The position numbers and the translations under genes were made by a program. A stretch of DNA of 9,102 nt, from positions 1 to 9,102 of the forward strand of contig CAZYWA010000317.1 of assembly GCA_964650975.1 (NCBI GenBank), in the 5' to 3' direction. The notes under the pieces were generated by a model, which had not been told where the DNA came from, searched no databases, and saw nothing but the letters and a program-made list of their open reading frames with translations. Source of the DNA: CAZYWA01 sp964650975 [NCBI: uncultured bacterium] (lineage in GTDB: Bacteria > JADJOY01). Of this stretch, positions 1 to 6,117 are shown piece by piece; the stretch's first letter is position 1, and every line of letters starts with the position of its first letter.

Positions 1-498
1 ACGCTCCAGCGCGGTCACGCCGAAGGAGCGCTGCGGCTCGCGGAAGAAGGATTATGGCTGGGAGTGGATCAGTTCTTCCTGCACGTGAACTACCTGCCCC
101 GGGTCCGTCCCACCCGCGACGAGCTCGGCTGGCTGATCGACCGGCTTCGCGCGCTGAGCGCGGGCCATCGCGGCTACCTCGCCGGGAACCAGCACTACTT
201 CGAGAGATTGCTCGCGTACGCCGGGGAGGGCCGGTTCGAATGCGACGCCCACCGCCTCGGTCACGTGCGGGTCAGCGTGCTCGGCGAGGTGAACCCTTGC
301 CCCGTGGGAGTGCCGTTCGACTCGATCGCCGACGCGCGCGATCCCGAGTTGGCGGCCCGTTTCGACGGGGCGCGCGTCGCTCCGCGCCCCGACTGCGGAC
401 ACGGCTGCGTGCGCAACGATCAGCTCATCCAGGACAAGGTCTTCGACCCGCTGTTGCCGAACCCGTTCGACGTGGCTTTCGCGCTCGGTCTGCGGTGA
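1..498 (+). CDS. Radical SAM protein, C-terminal part (5' end off-window)
   Basis: The frame is open from base 1 to the TGA at 496-498, so this is the last 165 codons of a longer gene. A GTG at 64 could start a 144-residue protein, but conserved-looking sequence continues in frame upstream of it, so I treat the start as outside the window. Counting codons from base 1, cysteines lie at 81, 100, 132 and 136. The pattern is C-x18-C, with the second Cys in a G-x4-C context (GEVNPC), followed later by C-x3-C. This resembles the SPASM/twitch auxiliary Fe-S region at the end of many radical SAM enzymes. The stretch before it (VDQFFLHVNYLPRVRPT, then a helical segment and AGNQHYFERLLAY) looks like the end of the radical SAM barrel and its linker. 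The CxxxCxxC motif would be off-window and is not seen. It converges on the class B gene at 554-2155 across a 55-bp gap. The family call is fairly sure; substrate unknown. Confidence 0.65.
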   Translation, partial: TLQRGHAEGALRLAEEGLWLGVDQFFLHVNYLPRVRPTRDELGWLIDRLRALSAGHRGYLAGNQHYFERLLAYAGEGRFECDAHRLGHVRVSVLGEVNPCPVGVPFDSIADARDPELAARFDGARVAPRPDCGHGCVRNDQLIQDKVFDPLLPNPFDVAFALGLR

Positions 499-505
499 GC
501 TTTTC

Positions 506-526
506 GGGGGGCTTTTCAAGCCCCCC
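506..526. terminator. GC hairpin between convergent genes, possible bidirectional terminator
   Basis: A perfect inverted repeat has a 9-bp stem (GGGGGGCTT / AAGCCCCCC) and a TTC loop. It begins 8 bases after the stop codon of the left-edge gene and ends 27 bases before the stop codon of the convergent class B gene. No T-tract follows on either strand, so it is not a canonical Rho-independent terminator, although the TTTTC run at 501-505 and the loop are U-rich. Its position between two converging 3' ends argues for transcript ending or 3'-end protection on both strands. A related GGGGCTT-N3-AAGCCCC hairpin occurs at 3975-3991. Confidence 0.6.
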
Positions 527-553
527 GCCCGCCGGGCCTCACACGCGCGGAGC

Positions 554-2155
554 TCAGCGGGTCGGCAGCGGGTCCGCGGGGGTGGTCCAGGCTCGCTCGG
601 GGGCGACTGCGCGCAGCGCAGCCGCACGAGCGCCGGCGACACGGTGGCGCATGCCCATCGAGGCGCCACGAACCACGGCCGAGAGCACCGCGCGCAAGTG
701 CGCGCGAGTCGCGCCGCGGCCGAGCAGCACCAGCCCGGCCGAGACCAGGTGTCTCGCCCACAGGCCACGTGGCAGGCGCCGATGGAGGTCCGATTCGAGC
801 AGTCGCCGGATCCATGCCGGCGGCAGCAGCGCCATCGCGTGGAGCAGGATCTCGAGCCGCGCGGTCTCGTCGAGATCGCGCTCGCGGCTCGCGTCGGCGC
901 CGCCGCCCAAGAGGCTTGGCGCCTCGAAGCCGATGATCCGGTCGCCGAGCCGGATCGCTCGCGCCAGCTCGGGGACGATGGCGCCGCTCGACACCGCGTG
1001 ATCGAACGCGGTGGTTCCCGGGAAATAGGTCATCCAGTGGACCACGATGCGCTTCGGTGCCAGGTCGCAGTAGAGCCGGATCGCGTCGCGCTGGTCGGCG
1101 GCGCTCTCGCCGGGCAAGCCCAGGATGTGGTCGACGGAGACGTCGATTCCCGCCGCGTCGAGATCGTGGATCGCCGCGGTCACCCGTCGCGCGTCGCCGC
1201 GCCGGTCGAGGCGCGCCAGCGTCTCACCGTTCACCGACTGGACGCCGACGCGCACCAGCGAGCATCCGGCCCGCGCCAGGAGCCGCGCCATCTCGGGCGT
1301 CATGGTGCTCGGGTGCGTGTAGCACTCGAACGGTAAGGCGACGTCGCGCGCATAAGCGGCGGCGAACTCACGCATCCACGCGTGGTCGAGGGTGAAGATC
1401 GCGTCCCAGAAGAACACCTTGCGCGGCGCTCCTCCGCGCGCGAGCTGGCGAAGCTCGGCGATCAGGTTCGGCACCGAGCGGCGGCGCACTACCTTTTCTC
1501 CGTCGTAGCGGGCCGGAAACGACGAGTACTCGCAGAAACTGCACCGGTATGGACAGCCGCGCCGTGCCATGACGTAGATCTCGTGGGCGAAGCTCGGGAT
1601 CTGCTCGTAGAAGAGCGAGCGGTCCACGAACGGCAGCGAGTCGAGATCGTCGATCAGCGGACGCACCGGGTTCCGGACCACGCCGTTCTCGGTCTTGAAC
1701 CAGCAATTGGCCACGTCGGTGCGGGAGAGTCCCGCGGTGCCGACCGACTCCACCAGATCGAGCAGCGCACCTTCGCCTTCGCCCTCGACCACCGCATCGA
1801 CGGCCGGATCCTCGATGGTCTCGCGCGGAGCGCCGCTCGCGTGGGCGCCTCCGAACACGATGGGAACCGGCGAGCTACGCCGCACCGCGCGAGCCACTTC
1901 GAGACTCCACGCGTGCGTCACCGTGTAGGTGCTGAACGCGACCAGATCGGGCTCGGACGCGAGCACGCGCTCCGCGGTCGACGCCGTTCCCGGCTCGAAG
2001 AGGCGCGCGAGCCAGCGATTGTCGGGCCCGGTGTTCGACGAGAACGGCTTGGGCTCGTAGACCAGCCGCGTCTCGTGGCCGTGTGCCCGCAGATAGGCCG
2101 AGAGCGCCTCGACGCCGAGGTGCTCGAACCCGCTGGTGACGAAAGTGACGCGCAC
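554..2155 (-). CDS. Cobalamin-binding (class B) radical SAM protein
   Basis: This 533-residue protein has an N-terminal B12-binding Rossmann domain (about 1-140) and a radical SAM barrel (about 190-400). The first strand is MRVTFVTSGF, with FGGAH at 101-105 and GEGEG at 125-129, as in class B enzymes; no DxHxxG motif is visible, so cobalamin would bind base-off without a His ligand. The [4Fe-4S] cysteines are C201, C205 and C208 (CPYRCSFC). GVQS (304-307) and GLPGE (346-350) are typical later barrel motifs. The family uses SAM and often methylcobalamin to methylate, cyclise or rearrange unactivated carbons, as in HpnP, GrsA and BchE. A basic C-terminal tail with short hydrophobic patches (about 440-525) may touch membrane. 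The start is GTG without a clear Shine-Dalgarno, chosen because the Rossmann strand begins there, as in the paralogue at 6048-7574. It lies 98 bp downstream of 2254-3726, probably in one operon. Substrate unknown. Confidence 0.88.
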   Translation of the reverse strand: MRVTFVTSGFEHLGVEALSAYLRAHGHETRLVYEPKPFSSNTGPDNRWLARLFEPGTASTAERVLASEPDLVAFSTYTVTHAWSLEVARAVRRSSPVPIVFGGAHASGAPRETIEDPAVDAVVEGEGEGALLDLVESVGTAGLSRTDVANCWFKTENGVVRNPVRPLIDDLDSLPFVDRSLFYEQIPSFAHEIYVMARRGCPYRCSFCEYSSFPARYDGEKVVRRRSVPNLIAELRQLARGGAPRKVFFWDAIFTLDHAWMREFAAAYARDVALPFECYTHPSTMTPEMARLLARAGCSLVRVGVQSVNGETLARLDRRGDARRVTAAIHDLDAAGIDVSVDHILGLPGESAADQRDAIRLYCDLAPKRIVVHWMTYFPGTTAFDHAVSSGAIVPELARAIRLGDRIIGFEAPSLLGGGADASRERDLDETARLEILLHAMALLPPAWIRRLLESDLHRRLPRGLWARHLVSAGLVLLGRGATRAHLRAVLSAVVRGASMGMRHRVAGARAAALRAVAPERAWTTPADPLPTR

Positions 2156-2194
2156 GCCGAGAACGCGAATCGGAGCGAAGGGGAGTCCCGTCGA

Positions 2195-2223
2195 ATTCTG
2201 CCCGCGCGCCAGGGGCCGCGCAA
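2195..2223 (-). promoter_or_regulatory. Candidate sigma-70-type promoter inside the operon gap
   Basis: On the minus strand, TTGCGC (2218-2223) and CAGAAT (2195-2200) are separated by 17 bp. They match the -35 consensus at three and the -10 consensus at four of six positions. Transcription would begin near 2188, about 33 nt before the GTG of the downstream class B gene. The match is modest and could be chance in a 98-bp gap, so the gene may simply be co-transcribed from upstream. Nothing else recognisable lies in 2156-2253. Confidence 0.22.
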
Positions 2224-2253
2224 GCGTTCGACTTTTACGGGATCAGGTGCGTG

Positions 2254-3726
2254 TCAGGCCGCGGCCGGTCGCGGCGTGAACGAGCGCCCGGTGCTCGGCA
2301 AGGTCTGAAGGCGCCGCAGCACCGGATTGAGCGCGAACACCTTCGCGTGATGCACGAACTGCACGAAGGACACGCGCTCGAAGCGCAGCGCGTAGTAGGT
2401 GAAGTGAAACAAGAACAACAGGTCGAAGAGCCACGGAGCGTCGAACCGCAACAGCCACGTGAGCAGCGGCGTCGTCCAGGGCCAGCGCTGCATGTAGAAG
2501 TAGACCTTCTTGAGGTTCACGTGCCGCACCCGGTCCGGGAGGTCGAGATACATGTCGTGATGGACCGTGTGCTCGAACGGACGGTCGGTGCGCAGCAACC
2601 CCTGTTCGATCATTCTCTCGGTCAGCTTGAGGGCCGGGTAGGGCTGGAAGAACGAGGTCCACAGGTAATCGGGAGCGATGCGCCGGAAAAACGGCAGGCG
2701 CGCCAGGTGATCCTCGACGCTGTCGCCGGCGACGCCGAAGAACACGTTGGCGGTGAAGCGGATGCCGTAGCGGTGCAGCCAGACCGCGAGCTTCTCGATC
2801 AGCGCGTTCGACACCGGCTTCTCGAACACCTCGCGCCGCTGCCGCTCGTCGGCCGACTCGACCGCGAAGATCACGGTCTTGGCGCCCGCTTCCGCGAGCA
2901 GCCGCACGTCGTCCTCCTCGATCGGCCCGAACCGGAAGTTGGCCTGGAACGGCACGCCGATCCGGTCGCGATAAAGGTGCAGGAACCGGCGCAGCCAATC
3001 GTTCTGGACCCACAGCACCTCGTCGATCAGGTAGATGTGGTCGGGCTTCCGCTCGCGCACCACCTCCTCGAGCTCCTCGATGGCGCGCTCGGGAGTGCGC
3101 TTCCGCACGTAGCTCTTGGTCCCGCCGAAGTGGTCGAGCAGGTTGGTGTTCGAGCAGAACGAACAGCGGAACGGACACCCGCGGCCGATCAGGAAACGGA
3201 CGTAGCGGCTGTGGCGGAAGAACGCGTACTTGTCGTACATCGCGCGATCGTGAAACGGCATCGCGTCGAGGTCGATGAGCTCGCTCGGCGCGGGGTTCTC
3301 GCGAATGCCGTCGCCTTGCTTGCACCAGAGCGCCGGGATGTCGTGGTAGGGCGCGCGCGCGTCGACGCGATCGGCGAGCTCGGCGAGCGCCGGCTCGCCC
3401 TCGCCCACGCACACCAGGTCGACGCCGTCCTCGCGCACGATGTGAGGATTGAGCATCGCGTGCACGTTGCCGAACACCGTCACCGCGCCCAGCTCGCGCT
3501 TCACCTCGCGCGCGGTCGCGAGCGCCCACGGCACGCTCGGCGTCAGCACCGAGAACCCGACCACGTCGGGCTTCCACTTCGCGAGCTCGTCCTGAAACCG
3601 CCGCGAGCGTTGCTGCGGATCGAAGAACACCTCGACCTGGTGCCCGCGCTCCTTCAGCACCGGCGCCATGCACATGTACGCCATGTACTCGACCAGCACG
3701 TCCTGACAGAACGCGATGCGTGCCAT
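2254..3726 (-). CDS. Cobalamin-binding (class B) radical SAM protein, divergent subtype
   Basis: This 490-residue protein has a B12-binding domain (about 1-125) followed by a radical SAM barrel (about 178-390). The [4Fe-4S] cysteines are C184, C188 and C191 (CPFRCSFC). GEGEP at 108-112 is the usual class B signature. Where the other two class B proteins have GGxH it has FGNVHA (85-90), and its barrel motif is AVES (288-291) rather than GVQS, so it belongs to a separate subgroup. The C-terminal domain is strikingly aromatic and hydrophobic: about 421-450 is rich in L, W, F and Y (core PWLFDLLFLFHFTYYALRF). This suggests membrane association or a greasy substrate. The ATG start coincides with the first Rossmann strand (MARIAFCQDV); there is no obvious Shine-Dalgarno. 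It is probably the first gene of a two-gene unit with 554-2155 and diverges from the cytochrome gene at 4018. Methylase or cyclase activity is likely from the family; substrate unknown. Confidence 0.88.
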   Translation of the reverse strand: MARIAFCQDVLVEYMAYMCMAPVLKERGHQVEVFFDPQQRSRRFQDELAKWKPDVVGFSVLTPSVPWALATAREVKRELGAVTVFGNVHAMLNPHIVREDGVDLVCVGEGEPALAELADRVDARAPYHDIPALWCKQGDGIRENPAPSELIDLDAMPFHDRAMYDKYAFFRHSRYVRFLIGRGCPFRCSFCSNTNLLDHFGGTKSYVRKRTPERAIEELEEVVRERKPDHIYLIDEVLWVQNDWLRRFLHLYRDRIGVPFQANFRFGPIEEDDVRLLAEAGAKTVIFAVESADERQRREVFEKPVSNALIEKLAVWLHRYGIRFTANVFFGVAGDSVEDHLARLPFFRRIAPDYLWTSFFQPYPALKLTERMIEQGLLRTDRPFEHTVHHDMYLDLPDRVRHVNLKKVYFYMQRWPWTTPLLTWLLRFDAPWLFDLLFLFHFTYYALRFERVSFVQFVHHAKVFALNPVLRRLQTLPSTGRSFTPRPAAA

Positions 3727-3758
3727 GAGTGAGCGAGGAAGGTCGGGATGCGTTCGCG

Positions 3759-3775
3759 CGGTGTGGGGGACACCG
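3759..3775. promoter_or_regulatory. Short inverted repeat in the leader of the class B gene
   Basis: CGGTGT and ACACCG form a 6-bp perfect inverted repeat around a GGGGG centre. It lies about 33-49 bases upstream of the ATG at 3726, just inside the transcript predicted from the candidate promoter at 3784-3813. It could be an operator half-site pair or a leader hairpin. No regulator family is recognisable from the site. Confidence 0.25.
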
Positions 3776-3783
3776 GCAGGCCC

Positions 3784-3813
3784 ATGCTACTCGTGGGCCG
3801 AGCGATGTCGCAA
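3784..3813 (-). promoter_or_regulatory. Candidate sigma-70-type promoter for the 2254-3726 class B gene
   Basis: On the minus strand TTGCGA (3808-3813) and TAGCAT (3784-3789) are 18 bp apart. Each matches four of six consensus positions. Initiation would fall near 3777, giving a leader of about 50 nt. It is the best minus-strand candidate I found in the divergent gap, but the evidence is sequence similarity only. Confidence 0.3.
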
Positions 3814-3974
3814 TCGAGGACTACGCTCATCGTGTGAGCTCGGCGCCCGAGTCCTCCGCGCGCGTTGCGGCGGTGGGTCTTTGTAAAAGCACCGCGCCGC
3901 AGGCGCGCGGCGAGCAGTGCGAGCCGACTTTGAGGGTGGGGCCACGAAAAAAAATCGCACTTTTTCCTGGGGCG

Positions 3975-4003
3975 GGGGCTTGGAAAGCCCCGAGACAACT
4001 CGG
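3975..4003 (+). promoter_or_regulatory. Two adjacent leader hairpins before the cytochrome gene
   Basis: Hairpin one is GGGGCTT-GGA-AAGCCCC (3975-3991) and hairpin two is CCGAG-ACAA-CTCGG (3990-4003). They share two bases, so they cannot both form completely. They end four bases before the AGGA ribosome-binding site of the cytochrome gene. No U-tract follows, so this is not a simple terminator. A leader control element or a terminator-like intergenic repeat are both possible; the first hairpin resembles the one at 506-526. Confidence 0.35.
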
Positions 4004-4006
4004 TGT

Positions 4007-4010
4007 AGGA
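4007..4010 (+). promoter_or_regulatory. Ribosome binding site of the cytochrome gene
   Basis: AGGA sits seven bases before the ATG at 4018. It is short but well spaced, and it supports the ATG as the start; the N-terminus then reads as a short cytoplasmic segment before the first membrane helix. Confidence 0.5.
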
Positions 4011-4017
4011 TCCTCCC

Positions 4018-6117
4018 ATGAAGGCCGAGCCGGTGCTGCGCGGCGTGCTGTGCGGCATCGGCGGTTTCCTCGCGGCCAGCGGGCTCGTCGCCCGGTTCTG
4101 CCCGCGGCCGCCGCCGGTCGTGCAGGCGCTCGAGCTGGTTCACGCGGGCGTCGGTAACGCGTTCGCGGCGCTCGGCGCCGTTTATCTGATCGTCCATCTC
4201 GTCGGTGTCTTCGGCAGCGCTGGCGCGGCCGTGCGGGGTGCGCCGCGAGCGCCGCTGGTGGTGCTCGCTCTGGTGGGCGCTTTCCTCGCGTGCACGGGGC
4301 TCGCGCTCGACGGGCTCACGCGCCTCGACCTCGACCGGACCTTCGGTGCCGTCGCGACCTTGCTCGGCCTGGCGGGGATCGCGGCGCTCTTCCGGCTCTT
4401 GGTGCGAGGTTCGCTTCGCAATGGGTTCGCGAGCGGTGCGCTGCTGCTCTTGCTGGCGATCGGGTTCGTGGCCACCGGACTCTCGATCGGTGGCGGGATC
4501 CAGGGGCATTCGGCGTGGCGCGCGCACGTGCTGCTGGCGGTGCCCGTCACGATCGTGCTGCTTCTCCACATCGCGAGCGCGCGCCGCGCCGGAAGAGAGC
4601 CGAGCGGCTCGCGGACCTTTCCGTGGTCGCGGCCGCTGCTGCGGGTAGCGCTGCCGGTGCTCACCGGGCTCGTCGGCTTCGCCATTCTGGAGACGCGCTC
4701 GGAGGTTCGCTCGATCGGCGCGCTCGAGGTGGATCGGGCTGCGGTCATCCCGGCCGATCGAGCGCTGGCGCGCACGATTCCCGCCGCTTGCTCGGGCTGC
4801 CATCGCACCGTCTCGAGCACGTGGGCGACGTCGACCCATGCCTTTGCGGCGGCCAATCCGGTCTTCACCGCGCTCCTCGAGAAGGCGGCGGCAGCGCGAG
4901 GGCCCGACATGGCGCGGTACTGTCTCCGTTGCCACGCTCCCCACGCCCCCGACCCTGCCACCACGTCGATCGCCGAGATCGTGCGCAGCGACGGGTACCG
5001 CGCCGGCGTCCACTGCCTCTCTTGCCACCGAGGGGAGCCCGGCCCGAGCCGAGCCGACGGCGACCTCGCGTTCCGGCCCCTGGGGGCGGAGGGATTCGCG
5101 TTCCTCACCGAGTATCCGCGCAAGGATGCGGCCGACGGCACGAGCTGGCTCGCGAGAGCTGCCGGCGTGCTGGTGTCGAGCCGCGTCGATCTGCACCGCG
5201 CCGCCTTCGGAGGCAGCGCTCGCCCCGCGTCTTGCGCACCGTGCCACGTGCAGACCTTGGCGCTCATCACCGGTGGTCGACTCGGCGACGTGCTCCAGGA
5301 CCAGTACGCGAGCTGGGAGCAGGCTCGCGGCGAGCTCGAGGGCCGCGAGTGCGCCGCCTGTCACCTGCCGCGATTCGTCGCGGAAGAGGCTTACCCGAGC
5401 GCCGACCACGGCTTTCGGGCCGTGAGCACCTATGTGGCTCGGGTGGCGGGAGGCCCGAGGGCCGAGTCGGCCGCGGCCGCGGTCCTGCGTGGGGCGCCGG
5501 CGGTGTCGCCCTCGGCGGCGCAAGACGAAGTCGCCGGCTCGTCCCAGGCCCGGCCACTCCTCGACCTCGTGGTGCGTCTCGATTCCGGGGAACCGCGCGC
5601 CCTGAGCGTCGAAACCAGGAGCGACGGCAGGATCGGACACTCGTTCCCGAATGGACCCACGGACCTGATCCAGGTGTGGCTCGCACTTCGCGTCACCGAT
5701 GCCTCGGGGCACGCGATCGTCGACCTCGGATCGAGCGGGCCGGAAGGCGCGCCGCGGCTCGGGCACCAGCTCGTCGATGCTTCAGGCGCGCCCATCGAGG
5801 ATCATCGGCTGTGGGACGTGGATCGTCTGGTCGGTGGGGGGCAGATCCCGCCGACGGGTGCTCATGTGATGCGGATCCCGCTGCCCGCCGGCGAGATCGC
5901 GATGCCGATCCGGGTCGAGGCGGAGTGGCGCTACCGGCGCCTCGACCCGGGTCTGGTGAAAGAGCTCACCGGGAGCGAGGCGGAGGGTCTTCCCGTGGTC
6001 ACGATCGCGCGGTTCGCCGGTTCGATCGGCGAGGACCCGCGCAAGGCTCAGACGGTGGCGGGCGCGAGCCGGCGCAGCGGGCGTGGCGCGAGGTCCCACA
6101 AGCGCTCGCTCACGTAG
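4018..6117 (+). CDS. Membrane-anchored pentaheme cytochrome c (cytochrome c554-like) with cytochrome b-like N-terminus
   Basis: This 699-residue protein has three parts. Residues about 6-224 form roughly seven hydrophobic helices (near 6-26, 42-67, 78-98, 109-128, 138-157, 168-187 and 207-224). Arginine-rich loops after helices 2, 4 and 6 predict N-in, C-out. His42, His60, His164, His170 and His184 lie in or beside helices; the 14-residue H170-H184 spacing recalls heme b ligands. Residues about 250-470 carry five c-type heme sites: CSGCH 258, CLRCH 302, CLSCH 333, CAPCH 406 and CAACH 445, with spare histidines (H274, H309, H332, H393, H464) as possible sixth ligands. Residues about 510-670 form a beta-rich domain (HSFPNGPTDL at 541) often found behind cytochrome c554-type modules. 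It is probably a redox conduit between the quinone pool and periplasm; partner unknown. The basic tail from about 677 is encoded antisense to the neighbouring gene and looks like read-through. Confidence 0.85.
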   Translation: MKAEPVLRGVLCGIGGFLAASGLVARFCPRPPPVVQALELVHAGVGNAFAALGAVYLIVHLVGVFGSAGAAVRGAPRAPLVVLALVGAFLACTGLALDGLTRLDLDRTFGAVATLLGLAGIAALFRLLVRGSLRNGFASGALLLLLAIGFVATGLSIGGGIQGHSAWRAHVLLAVPVTIVLLLHIASARRAGREPSGSRTFPWSRPLLRVALPVLTGLVGFAILETRSEVRSIGALEVDRAAVIPADRALARTIPAACSGCHRTVSSTWATSTHAFAAANPVFTALLEKAAAARGPDMARYCLRCHAPHAPDPATTSIAEIVRSDGYRAGVHCLSCHRGEPGPSRADGDLAFRPLGAEGFAFLTEYPRKDAADGTSWLARAAGVLVSSRVDLHRAAFGGSARPASCAPCHVQTLALITGGRLGDVLQDQYASWEQARGELEGRECAACHLPRFVAEEAYPSADHGFRAVSTYVARVAGGPRAESAAAAVLRGAPAVSPSAAQDEVAGSSQARPLLDLVVRLDSGEPRALSVETRSDGRIGHSFPNGPTDLIQVWLALRVTDASGHAIVDLGSSGPEGAPRLGHQLVDASGAPIEDHRLWDVDRLVGGGQIPPTGAHVMRIPLPAGEIAMPIRVEAEWRYRRLDPGLVKELTGSEAEGLPVVTIARFAGSIGEDPRKAQTVAGASRRSGRGARSHKRSLT

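Larger units (their letters stand above)
3727..4017. other. Divergent intergenic region (291 bp)
   Basis: This gap separates the start of the minus-strand class B gene from the start of the plus-strand cytochrome gene, so it should hold promoters for both. It contains the candidate promoter and inverted repeat described separately and a GC-rich imperfect hairpin (GCGCC-GCA-GGCGC) around 3893-3905. It also has a local AT-rich patch with an A8 run (3947-3954) and a T5 run (3961-3965), and two adjacent hairpins at 3975-4003. I could not identify a convincing plus-strand -35/-10 pair. No coding region, tRNA or cobalamin riboswitch box is apparent. Confidence 0.6.

Noticed and set aside
64-498. 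Treating the GTG at 64 as the true start of the left-edge gene
   Set aside because: The frame is open to base 1 and plausible protein sequence precedes the GTG; the remaining 144 residues would be only the tail of a radical SAM protein.
1228-1248. Exact 21-bp direct repeat shared with 6653-6673
   Set aside because: It encodes the conserved GVQSVN motif in two paralogous class B genes, so it reflects protein conservation rather than a mobile or regulatory repeat.
1382-2308. Plus-strand open frame of 308 codons opposite the 554-2155 gene
   Set aside because: Antisense shadow; the minus-strand frame encodes a complete B12-binding radical SAM protein.
2251-3732. Plus-strand open frame of 493 codons opposite the class B gene
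   Set aside because: Antisense shadow rich in His, Val, Glu and Arg; the minus strand has the class B radical SAM motifs.
3880-3960. Rho-independent terminator on the minus strand using the A8/T8 run
   Set aside because: The stem next to the T8 run would be mostly A-T pairs and there is no upstream minus-strand gene to terminate here.
3727-4017. Cobalamin riboswitch upstream of the B12-dependent genes
   Set aside because: I searched both strands of this gap and of 9011-9102 for a B12-box-like core and the usual leader elements and saw none; only short GC hairpins are present.
3787-5766. Minus-strand open frame of 659 codons opposite the cytochrome gene
   Set aside because: The product is Arg/Glu/Gln-rich and low complexity, as expected for antisense of high-GC coding sequence; the plus strand has five CxxCH motifs and membrane helices.
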